The notes: generated from the sequence alone by a model not told the origin. Counted from the stretch's first letter, positions 50,301 through 57,319 are shown. The stretch is DNA of 64,000 bases from Nephrocerus scutellatus (GCA_947095585.1 OX352764.1:6123001-6187000); one strand, 5' to 3'. Numbers and translations: made by a program.

Positions 50301-53300
50301 GGATGGAAAGAAGGAGCCAAAAACGATAATGTAATTATAGGATTATTGAGGAATGATTATGGGGTGGTTATAAAAATATAGGCGGGTTATAGAATGATTT
50401 AATGTTTTAAACAAGATTATTGTATGATTATGGCAAGCTTATATTTCAAGATAAGTATACATAGAATAATCGTATGACTATAGAACGATTCTAGAAAGAT
50501 TTTGTAATTGTAAAACGGTTATGATGTGTATATAGGATGATTAAAAAATGATTATGGAGTGGTTTTAGGGAAAAAAAAGGGCAGGTTATGGACTGGTCTA
50601 ATCTTGTTAAGAAGATTATTGAATGATAATGGTATTATGGATTATGGATTATTATGGATGATTATATGATATGTTTATGAAATGATTTCTCTTTTAAAAT
50701 ACTCTCTTACTTTCTCTCCCTTTATATATCTCCATACATCTCTCTCACTCTATCTTTCTCTCTCTCACATACAAAATTTTTCACGTGGACTGGTATACTC
50801 ACATCGCACAACTGATAGTCTGTCTCCCAAATACGCGAAAACGTCTTCAAAATGACGGGCTGGAAGAGTGTCCGTATTTTTCCCAAATCGCCGCTTATAT
50901 GATGCATCATTGTAAAAATACATTCGTTTACGAACTCTCCGTTACTGGTGAAGTCCTCCAGCAACAATCCATAGAAGTGCATCACTTCTAGGGAGGCAAA
51001 TCTTAAAGAGACAAAGAGTGGTATATTAGCTGTTGTGCTATTTAGAGACAGCGTCAACTTACTGTGAAATATGGTCTTCCATTTTGATGGTGACAGGCAT
51101 TGGCATTGCATCCGACTTGATTACACTGTCCAGCATGACGAGTAATATATGATTGGTTACAATCAAATCCTGGAGGTATTCTCTCGTCTGTAGGCTGGGA
51201 TTAAAGCGCCGCAATAGCAGCACAAACAGGCAACGGAGATCCTCAGAGGAGCATATTTGGACCTGCAGTTTTTGCAGGTATGCCTGATCGTCCTGCAAAT
51301 GAAAGGAGTGACTGGTTAAGAACGGGTTTTCAAGTCCTAGAAATGTATTCTTCGACTTACAGCACTCAAATGTGAGACCTTCTTGTAGCTTTCGATTGCC
51401 TGAAGGAACTCCCTGATGGCTGTTACCAGGAAATGCATACGCCTAAGGTATGGCTTTATGTCACTACCCGCTTGACGCGAGCTTAGCTCAAGCTGTTCGC
51501 ACAGCATAACACCCTCATAGGTTAAGTAGCTGATGACATCATATGTTAGAATTGAATGGATGTGCTCCAAGTCCAGTTCCAGTTGGGCGGCAAATTTCAA
51601 GAAGTACGTGACCATCCAGAAGAAGTGTGACGTGTCTATTGGGATGTTCTGCGTGAACAGAAAGATTGAGTTATTGTGACAAATGAGCTCACATAAAGCC
51701 TTTTGGGAACTTACCAAATTTCCCAGCAACTGTGTGTGCAATGCCTCGATCAAGGAGTCAAACCCCTTGAGCAGGAAATCGACGGCAAACTCTTTCAGCA
51801 GATTCGATATGACGTCATCGGTTGGTGTGTGCGGTACGAGTCCTTTCATGTTGATTCTGTTGGTTGTGTGTTTGTGAAGTGTAAGCGACGTGTACAAAAA
51901 TTAGCTAATCTGCCCTAACAATACTTACAAACTGCTCCTGCTGCGCTTGACCAACTTTTTTCGGCGAAACTCCTTCTGATCGATTGCCGCATTGACTGTA
52001 CGCTGTTTGTTCCTTGGCTTGGTGTTGCATGGAGGCTTTTGATGTTGCGGCTTACCATTGGTGGGAGCGTCGTCATCATTACTGGAAGTCGAAATGGATT
52101 CTTGATTCTCAACCTGCGTTCCATATCCACAGTCGGAAACTTCCGATTGAGACGATGGACATTCACGTTTCTGCGGGCAACTCTTACCCATGGTCAGTTG
52201 AATCGGAGCACGATGCGGAATCTTCTGATGATTGGGATTCTGAGGAAGTTTAGTGTTATCAGGCGAATTTGCGGATCGGACGCCAGACGAGTTATCGTTG
52301 GTTAAAAGCAACGATTTTGGGTGCAAAAATATCGCCACCTGATCTGCACGAGAAGAGGAAGAAGATTCATGGAAATCGGTGTTGACATTGTCAACGTCCT
52401 TGGAAGTGTTTGTTGAGGGTTGAGCTGGTTGAGTTTCTTGATGGTTGTCTAGTTGTGACTGTGACTGGGACTGCGGCTGTGAACTGTTTAATGGTTCTTC
52501 CTTTTCTTCCACATCGGAAAGGCATTGCTGCTCCTCGGCCTCCCCATGCTGTTTCGCTGGCACTCTCAATATTGAATTCTGATATTGGTGTCCCTTGCGG
52601 CTTACCTCCTGTAGGGTTGTATTCGTTTCCTCGCGTAACGCTTGCCGCCGATCATCCGAAGACTCATTTTTACTACCACCACCTGCGAATAGAATACAAG
52701 ATGTACAAGTTAGTGCAGCACGGGGGACTTCTGGAGATGGTGCGTCCGCACTTACCATAATCTGATGAATCTGATGTTCGATCTGAGGTCAACATTGGAC
52801 TGGAATCGCCGCTTATCTGTTGCCGTGGCGATGTATTGCTCTCGTTGTCCTCTGAGCTTTCGGACAGCGAACCATCGACCCACACATTGAGGAGTTTCTG
52901 CAACGTGCTAACGTGCTGATCCTTGTACATCAGTGCGATAAGCTGCGCCATAGTTACACTCCAAACAGCCCGCTGTGGAGATGTCATCATATAGAGCAGC
53001 AGTTTGTCAATGCCATGAATGAAAAGATTCCACATGATGGAGTTCTGCATAGACACCGCTGATTGGGACGATCCCGCATATCCAGCTGGCAAAATGAAGT
53101 TCAAATTGCTCTCGGGAATGTGCAGGATATTGCGCAGCAGCAAGAGACAATTATTGATTTGGTCATATTTATGCGGTGACTGCTTGGATTTGTATTTGAC
53201 AAGGCGCTTCATGTAATCTACGACAGGCTTTGTGCTCTTTGCATTGGAGAATGCCTCCTTGCTGGCGTACAGCAGCTTGTTCACCTCGAATATCGTCTGA

Positions 53301-53700
53301 CGACCCATCTCCGTGCGATACATAATATCCACCGAGAAGAGACACTCAACCGGTGTGGTCAAGTTAACGAGAATCCTGATTGCTAAGTCAATGATGTCAT
53401 CGTCTTTGGCGGTCTCCAGCAGCGGTATCAAATCCGTACGAACATATTGGCCAGAACCGATGGCACAACGAGACGTCCGAAGTGTCTGATCTTCGTATGT
53501 GAGCTTGTAAAGTATCTCCTTCAGGACAGCTGCTCGAGAACCGATGAACAAATTTATCATCAGACCCCATCATCAACAGCCAACTGATCACAAAGAAGCT
53601 TACCTGGTGCATCCGGACTAATGACGAACTTATCTCGATCTATAGAGCCTACGTTTAAAAACGTACTCTGTACTGGAGGATAGACCAATAGCCTGTCCAT
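26248..53700 (-). CDS. tim: timeless (TIM) circadian clock protein, 16 coding exons, intact
   Basis: TIM binds PERIOD, carries it to the nucleus to repress CLOCK/CYCLE, and is degraded after light-activated cryptochrome binds it; that role is known from Drosophila and inferred here. Coding exons (minus, 5' to 3'): 53604-53700, 52756-53529, 51929-52682, 51715-51856, 51361-51648, 51063-51292, 50803-51001, 49534-49661, 46971-47124, 46749-46904, 46509-46677, 46233-46433, 45794-46076, 45601-45690, 34990-35355, 26248-26344. All junctions use GT/AG and the phases sum to 1375 codons plus stop, close to the roughly 1,400 residues of fly TIM. Family landmarks include [41 protein letters not shown], the basic [43 protein letters not shown] and [12 protein letters not shown]. 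It is not the paralogue timeout, because the match runs through insect-TIM-specific regions including the C-terminal tail. Neither end is truncated, but any non-coding 5' exon and the promoter were not located. Confidence 0.96.
27255..28135. repeat. 41-bp minisatellite in tim intron 15
   Basis: About 20 units of roughly 41 bp, each with CTCACTGTCGTGTCTTGACC and then TTCAGTACTTCCTC. Units vary by substitutions and small indels. The 41-bp period breaks reading frames, so it is non-coding. Confidence 0.93.
28140..29570. other. anonymous tim intron 15 sequence
   Basis: AT-rich with a TTGTTG run near 28790 and a TATAAAAG at about 29244 on the plus strand. No gene or known repeat was recognised. 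Confidence 0.4.
29570..29630 (+). mobile_element. LINE 3' tail, copy 1
   Basis: The segment GGAGGCCAGGACCGAACCCC, then GGAGCTAAATATGAGGATGA, is shared with 39670-39740. It ends in a GAT-rich run, as in LINEs that end in short simple repeats. Confidence 0.6.
29785..30960 (+). mobile_element. RTE-like LINE in tim intron 15
   Basis: Starts with GCGATGGGAAGACCATTTTC, as in the copy at 36.5 kb. Frames read [58 protein letters not shown] and, after a break, [15 protein letters not shown]. These are reverse transcriptase motifs 2-5. The catalytic YADD has become a broken ANDIDI-like sequence, so it is dead. It lies antisense to tim. Confidence 0.88.
30965..31880. other. anonymous tim intron 15 sequence
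   Basis: AT-rich with a GAT run near 31550. A 62-codon frame at 31315-31503 is unsupported. Confidence 0.4.
31885..32135 (+). mobile_element. tRNA-derived SINE, copy 2 (tim intron 15)
   Basis: A box A-like TAGCCCAATCGG is at 31890-31901 and a box B GGTTCAATTCC at 31955-31965. A T run follows, then the blocks TATCAGG, ATATTCTTTTTTTTAA (32083) and CAATCGGT (32118), shared with the copy at 2.1 kb. Box spacing (65 nt) is too long for a plain tRNA gene. Confidence 0.62.
32140..33145. other. tim intron 15 sequence with a possible third tRNA-like head
   Basis: TGGTCGAGTGGGTAGAGAG near 32188 resembles a tRNA box A, but no convincing box B follows. A 116-codon frame at 32187-32537 has no recognised motif. 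Confidence 0.35.
33150..33500 (-). mobile_element. R1/I-like LINE C-terminal fragment (tim intron 15)
   Basis: Minus frames read [18 protein letters not shown], then [20 protein letters not shown] and [14 protein letters not shown]. This follows the LINE pattern of a xRPIITYAAVVWW motif, a KLQRLAC motif and RTxPTxALEVLL. It is strongly decayed and in the same direction as tim. Confidence 0.72.
33565..34985. other. anonymous tim intron 15 sequence
   Basis: AT-rich with a TA run at about 34303-34319. No coding or repeat signal was recognised. Confidence 0.4.
34990..35355 (-). CDS. tim: tim coding exon 15, low-complexity C-terminal region
   Basis: Residues 1222-1343. It begins [18 protein letters not shown]. 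It holds nine alanines (about 1276-1284) followed by E and a Gln-rich run (QQQQLLQQ, about 1286-1293), then acidic/Ser-rich sequence and the conserved [16 protein letters not shown]. The donor GTAAGT creates an in-frame TAA one codon past the junction if intron 15 is retained. Confidence 0.94.
35736..35759. repeat. poly(T) tract in tim intron 14
   Basis: Over 20 consecutive T with a closing AG (TTTTAG). It is on the plus strand, so it reads as poly(A) in the tim transcript. Confidence 0.9.
35935..36065. repeat. G/T-rich GGTCTTTTGGG short repeat
   Basis: Degenerate repeats of about 10-17 nt on the theme GGTCTTTTGGG. A similar GGTCTTGAGGG array lies at 41.89-41.99 kb. Confidence 0.65.
36290..36985 (+). 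mobile_element. RTE-like LINE fragment (tim intron 14)
   Basis: One frame reads [20 protein letters not shown], then [20 protein letters not shown] and [17 protein letters not shown]. After a deletion comes [20 protein letters not shown] in shifted frame. These are the reverse transcriptase N-terminal motifs. Related pieces are at 11.4, 29.8 and 54.8 kb. Confidence 0.87.
36990..38540. other. anonymous tim intron 14 sequence
   Basis: AT-rich, with short unsupported frames at 37541-38174. Nothing recognised. Confidence 0.4.
38575..39425. repeat. inverted array of CGCGTGTGGCGCG-bearing units
   Basis: Two forward units (about 38615-38875) are followed by about four inverted units (38920-39420) of roughly 120-190 bp. 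Forward landmarks are TTTGAGGTCCTTTT, AAATTTTGTGAGTGTCTAAG, CAAAATAGCATTTTTTAT and GTGTCGCTTGTCGCGTGTGG. The inverted half shows their complements (ATGCTATTTTGGACTTAGAT, CACACGC, CGACAAGCGACAC). The array could fold into a long hairpin. Confidence 0.85.
39670..39745 (+). mobile_element. LINE 3' tail, copy 2 (tim intron 14)
   Basis: The segment CAGACCAGGACCGGACCCCG, then GAGCTAAATATGGTGATGAT, ends in a run of GAT triplets. It matches 29570-29630. Confidence 0.65.
40195..40505 (+). repeat. GGAGATACAC element, locus 3 (tim intron 14)
   Basis: Units with CTCTAATCGGAGATACACCT and TTGTCATCGGAGATACACAT are followed by GCGGGCTTTAAGAAGTGGTT. The terminal GTCACGCGAAGTTAGTAAAG comes next, with little microsatellite between. 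Confidence 0.72.
40510..41880. other. anonymous tim intron 14 sequence
   Basis: Contains an 87-codon frame at 41292-41555 (plus strand) with no recognised motif. Nothing else supported. Confidence 0.4.
41885..41990. repeat. GGTCTTGAGGG short repeat
   Basis: Irregular 10-20 nt units containing TCTTGAGGG or TTTTGAGG, in tim intron 14. Confidence 0.6.
42125..42362 (+). mobile_element. second SINE type with TTA tail (tim intron 14)
   Basis: The 5' end GGGCACCGTGGCACTAGTGG with TTAGTGCG resembles a tRNA box A and D arm. A weak box B-like region follows. The element ends in about seven TTA repeats at 42337-42359. Length (about 235 nt), tRNA-like head and simple tail suggest a SINE distinct from the 2.1/31.9-kb family. 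Confidence 0.5.
42490..42660. repeat. 116-bp direct duplication around a CGCGTGTGGCGCG core
   Basis: ACTTGTTTTAAAACAATTG plus AAGCGCT occur near 42497 and 42613. Between them is CGTCGCGTGTCGCGTGTGG, the motif that also marks the fold-back array at 38.6-39.4 kb. Confidence 0.75.
43310..43660. repeat. 181-bp tandem duplication (tim intron 14)
   Basis: GTGTAGCGAAAATGTTAA occurs at 43343 and 43524. Flanking blocks ATGAGCTCTG, GCTGTTA, AGAAGGAAGTT and TGTACAGA recur in the same order. The copies are about 75% alike. Confidence 0.75.
44120..44760 (-). mobile_element. LINE C-terminal fragment (tim intron 14)
   Basis: Minus frames read [20 protein letters not shown], then [19 protein letters not shown] and a YGSE-like remnant. 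This resembles the vexxxFxYLGSxl region behind the palm of RTE-like LINEs. Many stops. Confidence 0.6.
44765..45600. other. anonymous tim intron 14 sequence
   Basis: A 96-codon minus frame at 45024-45314 has no recognised motif and lies next to exon 14. Splice data would be needed to exclude an alternative exon. Confidence 0.35.
45601..45690 (-). CDS. tim: tim coding exon 14
   Basis: Residues 1192-1221, a 90-nt exon reading [20 protein letters not shown] and KSSSD. It matches the Drosophila [20 protein letters not shown] segment. It is followed by the 10.2-kb intron 14. Confidence 0.92.
45794..46076 (-). CDS. tim: tim coding exon 13, acidic linker
   Basis: Residues 1098-1191. After [12 protein letters not shown] the sequence is poorly conserved and acidic ([18 protein letters not shown]). 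It regains the family motif [14 protein letters not shown] at its 3' end. The acceptor CTATAG and donor GTAACT are slightly off consensus. Confidence 0.91.
46233..46433 (-). CDS. tim: tim coding exon 12
   Basis: Residues 1031-1097. It reads [46 protein letters not shown] and KLGPLDK, ending at the donor GTGAGT inside codon 1098. Confidence 0.95.
46509..46677 (-). CDS. tim: tim coding exon 11
   Basis: Residues 975-1030. It reads [31 protein letters not shown] and [11 protein letters not shown]. The donor GTACGG is the weakest in the gene but the phase and protein match support it. Confidence 0.91.
46749..46904 (-). CDS. tim: tim coding exon 10
   Basis: Residues 923-974, 52 codons. It reads [37 protein letters not shown] and KPSEDIQ. 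The acceptor is TTTTTAG and the donor GTGAGT. Confidence 0.95.
46971..47124 (-). CDS. tim: tim coding exon 9
   Basis: Residues 871-922. The split codon gives [20 protein letters not shown], then [16 protein letters not shown] and [10 protein letters not shown] at the donor GTAAGG. Phase fits exon 8 exactly. Confidence 0.95.
47270..49310 (+). mobile_element. R1/I-like LINE inside tim intron 8, antisense
   Basis: Shifting plus frames read [20 protein letters not shown], then [13 protein letters not shown] and LLLDTH, then ISISSFL and [10 protein letters not shown]. Then come [19 protein letters not shown] and [20 protein letters not shown], with [11 protein letters not shown] in place of the YADD motif. 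The C-terminal part reads [13 protein letters not shown] and [14 protein letters not shown], and a decayed RNase H reaches about 49.3 kb. It is a nearly full 3' half but dead. Confidence 0.85.
49534..49661 (-). CDS. tim: tim coding exon 8
   Basis: Residues 829-870. It begins [17 protein letters not shown] after the acceptor CCAG and continues [18 protein letters not shown]. The donor GTAAGC splits a codon. It was found by extending the Drosophila order of motifs, since no long open frame covers it. Intron 8 (2409 nt) follows and carries a LINE. Confidence 0.92.
50300..50690. repeat. ATTATGG-type degenerate short repeats (tim intron 7)
   Basis: Irregular repeats of about 10-25 nt with GATTATGG, GGTTATAG or GATTATTG cores fill most of intron 7 upstream of exon 8. 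Confidence 0.6.
50803..51001 (-). CDS. tim: tim coding exon 7
   Basis: Residues 762-828. It reads [17 protein letters not shown], then [20 protein letters not shown] and [17 protein letters not shown], and ends at the donor GTGAGT. Intron 7 (1141 nt) follows. Confidence 0.95.
51063..51292 (-). CDS. tim: tim coding exon 6
   Basis: Residues 686-761. It opens [13 protein letters not shown] after the acceptor TGCAG and contains [16 protein letters not shown] and [13 protein letters not shown]. It ends at the split codon of EDHISQ. Both flanking introns are under 70 nt. Confidence 0.95.
51361..51648 (-). CDS. tim: tim coding exon 5
   Basis: Residues 590-685, exactly 96 codons. It starts [11 protein letters not shown] and includes [52 protein letters not shown] and ends VSHLSA at the donor GTAAGT. 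It lies in the second helical-repeat half of TIM. Confidence 0.95.
51715..51856 (-). CDS. tim: tim coding exon 4
   Basis: Residues 542-589, [20 protein letters not shown] to the split after LLGNL. The acceptor ACAG is at 51857-51860 and the donor GTAAG at 51710-51714. The downstream intron is 66 nt, phase 0 and free of stops, so this exon and the next form one continuous open frame on genomic DNA. Confidence 0.94.
51929..52682 (-). CDS. tim: tim coding exon 3, linker and basic nuclear-localisation region
   Basis: Residues 291-541. Family landmarks are [42 protein letters not shown] and [11 protein letters not shown]. The middle is low-complexity and Gln/Ser-rich (QPQSQSQSQ) and lacks the long acidic run of Drosophila TIM. 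The exon ends in the basic cluster [12 protein letters not shown] (about 530-541), which aligns with the Drosophila nuclear localisation signal. Confidence 0.94.
52756..53529 (-). CDS. tim: tim coding exon 2, N-terminal TIMELESS domain
   Basis: Residues 33-290. The frame opens after the acceptor GCAG at 53530-53533 with [18 protein letters not shown] and runs through the helical-repeat N-terminal domain ([48 protein letters not shown]). It ends in the serine-rich stretch [13 protein letters not shown] (about residues 254-266) and [11 protein letters not shown]. That stretch corresponds to the region phosphorylated by CK2 and SGG/GSK3 in Drosophila; the function here is inferred. The donor is at 52751-52755. 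Confidence 0.95.
53604..53700 (-). CDS. tim: tim coding exon 1 (start codon)
   Basis: Encodes residues 1-32 plus one base and begins [14 protein letters not shown]. This is much more diverged from Drosophila TIM (MDWLL start) than the following exon, but VISPDAP fits the VNPNAL position. The ATG at 53700 is chosen because an in-frame TAA lies at 53743-53745 with no Met between, and the context CAACGATGG is favourable. The donor GTAAGC lies at 53598-53603. Intron 1 is only 74 nt. Confidence 0.88.
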
Positions 53701-54024
53701 CGTTGAAACGTTGTTGAATATTAAAACACAAGGTGCGGTTAATTATTCTCTATCTGTAGCAGCTTCACTGTAGCTGTACACATGGGGATAAATTTTCTGC
53801 ACAATGGAGTTTCACCTGGACATGTGACGTGTGACAGGATGGAAACCTGTTTGAGAGGAGTACAATGACAAATTTTGTTAGATTTTCAGTAAAAACTAGT
53901 AACCAAAAGGAGGAAACGTCTAAACTAAACCTAAAAAAACATTCTATAAAAAGAGCCATATTCCAAAGCTGTACGATATAACTATTTCTCTAAAATTATC
54001 TCACAAAGTAAAAGTTCTTTAAAA

Positions 54025-54610
54025 TATACAATGAAATTTGACGATTGTTGCAATATTTACGAGTTAACCCTTAAAGCATGCAATGAAATGTAATGATTGT
54101 GGCATTATTTAGTATTTAAACCTTAATATTAATATTTAAGATTTAACCCTTGAAGCATGCAATGAAATGTAATGATTGTTGCAATATTTACGAGTTAACC
54201 CTTAAAGCATGCAATGAAATGTTATGATTGTGGCATTATTTAGTATTTAAACCTTAATATTAATATTTAAGATTTAACCCTTGAAGCATGCAATGAAATG
54301 TAATGATTGTAGCAATATTTACGAGTTAACCCTTAAAGCATGCAATGAAATGTTATGATTGTGGCATTATTTAGTATTTAAACCTTAATATTAATATTTA
54401 AGATTTAACCCTTGAAGCATGCAATGAAATGTAATGATTGTTGCAATATTTACGAGTTAACCCTTAAAGCATGCAATGAAATGTTATGATTGTGGCATTA
54501 TTTAGTATTTAAACATTAATATTAATATTTAAGATTTAACCCTTGAAGCATGCAATGAAATGTAATGATTGTTGCAATATTTAAGATTTAATTTAAGGTA
54601 CACAATGAAA
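54025..54610. repeat. 131-bp AT-rich minisatellite upstream of tim
   Basis: TGAAGCATGCAATGAAATG occurs at 54151, 54282, 54413 and 54544, exactly 131 bp apart. Each unit has two half-units: one with TTGCAATATTTACGAGTTAA, the other with GGCATTATTTAGTATTTAAA. Copies are nearly identical, pointing to recent expansion. The array starts about 325 bp upstream of the tim ATG. Confidence 0.95.
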
Positions 54611-54819
54611 TTGAATTATTATTATTGTTGCAATAATTTTTAAAGAATTTAAGAAGATAATTATGATGTCATGGGCAGTTATCAATCAGCAGAATTAGAG
54701 GAATAACATATATGGTATGTTAGTCTGACTGGTGGAAGTACGATCAAACCTCCTCCAGGGGACCTGCATCCATGGTTTACACGAGAACACTAATGACAAT
54801 AGAACAGGGAATCTTTCAT

Positions 54820-54925
54820 GAGTCCACGGCCTAACTGAGAAATTAAAGGCTCAAACAATGACCGACGACCACACTATGCTGCCGCCAGCAAGCAAGTAAA
54901 GAGTTAACAGAGCGATAAATCTTTT
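54820..54925 (+). mobile_element. RTE-like LINE fragment upstream of tim
   Basis: AATGACCGACGACCACACTA, then TGCTGCCGCCAGCAAGCA and AACAGAGCGATAAATC match 36590-36660 closely. Only about 100 bp remain. Confidence 0.8.
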
Positions 54926-54929
54926 TATT

Positions 54930-55360
54930 TTTAAATTCTCTATATTAACTTCACTTGCCCGTGGGTCGTCGGTCGGTCGTCGGTCGGTCGTCGGTCGGTT
55001 GTCGGTCGGTCGTCGGTCGGTCGTCGGTCGGTCGTCGGTCGGTCGTCGGTCGGTCGTCGGTCGGTCGTCGGTCGGTCGTCTGTCGTGGATTCTTGCGATC
55101 AATTTTTAACCCACTTCCCATGGCCCGATTTTATTGAAATTTTGCACACATGCGTATTTCCGGAGACAACACTTTCTATTAAATTTTGAGGCCCCTCGGG
55201 CTGCGGGGTCGGGGGGCTCCCAAACAAAAACTTTAAAAAATTTACCCGATTTTCTTCAAATTTCACACGCATGTGTATACCCAATAAACAATACTTTTTC
55301 GAAAATTTGGTAGTGATCGGGTCCCGGGTTCGGCCGCAAGGCCCTTATACATTTTTTAAA
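54930..55360 (-). repeat. GGAGATACAC element, locus 4 (opposite orientation)
   Basis: In minus orientation it holds units with the complement of TTTTGCACACATGCGTATTT and TTTCACACGCATGTGTATAC. Then come GGGAAGTGGGTTAAAAA and the GTCG array (54958-55088). The family end follows, complementing ATTCTCTATATTAACTTCAC. Confidence 0.8.
54958..55088. repeat. 11-bp GTCGGTCGGTC array
   Basis: About eleven copies of GTCGGTCGGTC. It lies exactly where the GGAGATACAC family has its variable microsatellite: TAATATAGAG-type sequence on one side, TTTTTAACCCACTTCCC on the other. The minus frame of DRRPTD repeats across it is an artefact. Confidence 0.95.
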
Positions 55361-55949
55361 TATCTGTACTGGCATCAGATATTCGTCGCCATTTATGGAC
55401 TTTGTGCGGTGTGTGCTGCGCAGTCGGCTGCGCTGCATGGTTTTGGTGGTGGTGGAGAGAGAGAGAAATCTTAGCGCACGCACAAATGAACCCAGCAAAT
55501 GAAACGAGACATAAATGTTTTATGCTTAATTCAACTTACATTTTTATTTACTGAATTGTATTTTTATTGATGTCGTTTTTTTTGTTGTCGATATCAACAT
55601 ACAGATAGAACAACAAGTTTTCACAATATTCTGTCATTTGGCGTTTTCATAAATTAGTTCAGAGCAGTCAAAGAGTTCTCAAGATAAATGTTCGTGTTTC
55701 TTATTTGCTCAGAGTATGAGCGTGCTCTAAGTGCTCAGAATAAAATGATCTGAGCATTTTCAAATTTGACATCTGATGTCAAAAGTCTCTTTCGATGATT
55801 TTCTCCTACAATAAAAAAATAAAAAAAGTAAAAAATTACCCAGGATCGAAGGGCTCCCATATCAATTTCTGCGATTAGAGAATTTAGATGAAAAATTTTA
55901 ATTTTTATGGGTTGTTTTATTCAATATCAATATCAGCCCAATTAATAAT

Positions 55950-56240
55950 GGGTCTATTCTTTTATTCAACCCGAGCGAGCAGTGTACGTCAAAAATTTAC
56001 ACTGTGTTTTTTTATTCATAATATTTTACTCTGTACTCTGTGTTTTTTATTGTGAACCGAGCACGACACGCTGTATACACAGTTTCCTATTTTTTACTCT
56101 GAAATGAATATCAGTGTAAGGCATAGTAAGAGCGAGTAAAGTTACCCAGTGTACACACCGAACATTTTTACGCCGTGCAACACTCGCTCGGTGTACTCCG
56201 GGTAACTTTACTCGCTCGGGTTGAATAAAAGAATAGACCC
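55950..56240. mobile_element. MITE with 30-bp perfect terminal inverted repeats
   Basis: GGGTCTATTCTTTTATTCAA continuing CCCGAGCGAG at 55950-55979 is perfectly inverted at 56211-56240. A second internal palindrome joins 56129-56163 and 56184-56216 (GAGCGAGTAAAGTTACCC and complement). No coding frame. The target-site duplication is unclear (AAT-like on both sides), so the superfamily is not assigned. Confidence 0.9.
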
Positions 56241-56439
56241 AATGCCAACAATGCCAATTAACAACAGTTTGACAGCTGTCTGATACTCGTAGAAATTCGT
56301 TGTCAAAAACTCGCCACCAATGTCAATAACCAACGAGAGCGAGAAAGGGCATAACGTCTTCATCCATTTTCTCTCGTCGTCATGCGGGGCATTTTGAAGG
56401 GGCCTAAATGGGCATAGGGACATAAGTCCCACCTTGTTC

Positions 56440-56935
56440 ACTAATTCCACGAAAGAATTCATTCTTTGACGCAAGTCAGTTGACAGCTGACTCTTTTCAT
56501 TAACGTAGTCAGTCCAGAGCCAACACTTTTTTTTACTAATTCGTTGAGAAAATTCCTTCCTTGACGGAAGTCAGTTGACAGTTGACTCTTTTCATTGAGA
56601 CGTAGTCTAGAGCCGACCCTTCTTTGCTAATTCGTCGAAAGAACTTGTTCCTTGACGGAATTCAGTCGACAGCTGACTCTTTCCATATAGCTGGAGTCCA
56701 GAGTCAACAACTTATTCGCTAATTTGTCAAAAGAATTCGTTCCTTGATGCAAGTCAGTCGACAGCTGATTCTTTTTATAGTGCCATAGTCCAGAGCCAAC
56801 ACGGATTCAGAGCAACCACCTTTTTTGCCAATTCGTTGGAAAAATTCGTTCCTTGACGGAAGTCATTCGACAGCTGACTCTTTTTATTTCCAGATCCAAA
56901 GCCAACACCTTGTTCGCTAGTTCGTCTCCTTTCTC
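56440..56935. repeat. 92-bp tandem repeat with CAGCTG palindrome
   Basis: Five units begin at TTGACGCAAG/TTGACGGAAG positions 56466, 56561, 56652, 56744 and 56853. Each has AGTCAGTCGACAGCTGACTC or a variant, then CCAGAGCCAACAC and GCTAATTCGT. The AGTCAG/CTGACT arms flank an E-box-like CAGCTG (CAGTTG in one unit). Confidence 0.92.
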
Positions 56936-57319
56936 AGTACCCGTTGTGTAACAATCCCTGGCACCGAAACAAAAGTTATGTCTAGAAATTGGCTTATTGA
57001 AGCCAGTTCTTCTCAACTCTGTCTAACAAATTTCGAGTTATCAATTGCACACATAGTTCTAGTTCCTGGGTTCTACTAAGCCTTTATATTTCTGCCTGAA
57101 AGTTCCAAGACTAGTCAGGAAGTTTGTAGGACTCTGGCAAAATGGGGTTGTCTGAGAAGACACCTGCATCGAGTCCATTCACATCAAATTCACTCGTAAC
57201 TCGCTTCCTCCTTCCAATTTCCAACTATTGGGAAACTTCACGGAAATTTAGAGTTGTAGTTTATTTTGGGAGTACAGTGGTCATTTGAAGATGAATCATA
57301 TCTTATCATATATTATATC

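Noticed and set aside
52014..52760. Plus-strand frames of 79-116 codons across tim exon 3
   Set aside because: They are antisense shadows of a conserved tim exon with no motifs of their own.
26248..53700. Gene could be timeout (tim-2/Timeless orthologue) instead of circadian tim
   Set aside because: The match extends through insect-TIM-specific segments such as [26 protein letters not shown] and the C-terminal [10 protein letters not shown], which timeout lacks.
54851..55137. Protein with DRRPTD or VVGRSSVGRR repeats
   Set aside because: It is the translation of the 11-bp GTCGGTCGGTC array inside a repeat element, in frames on both strands.
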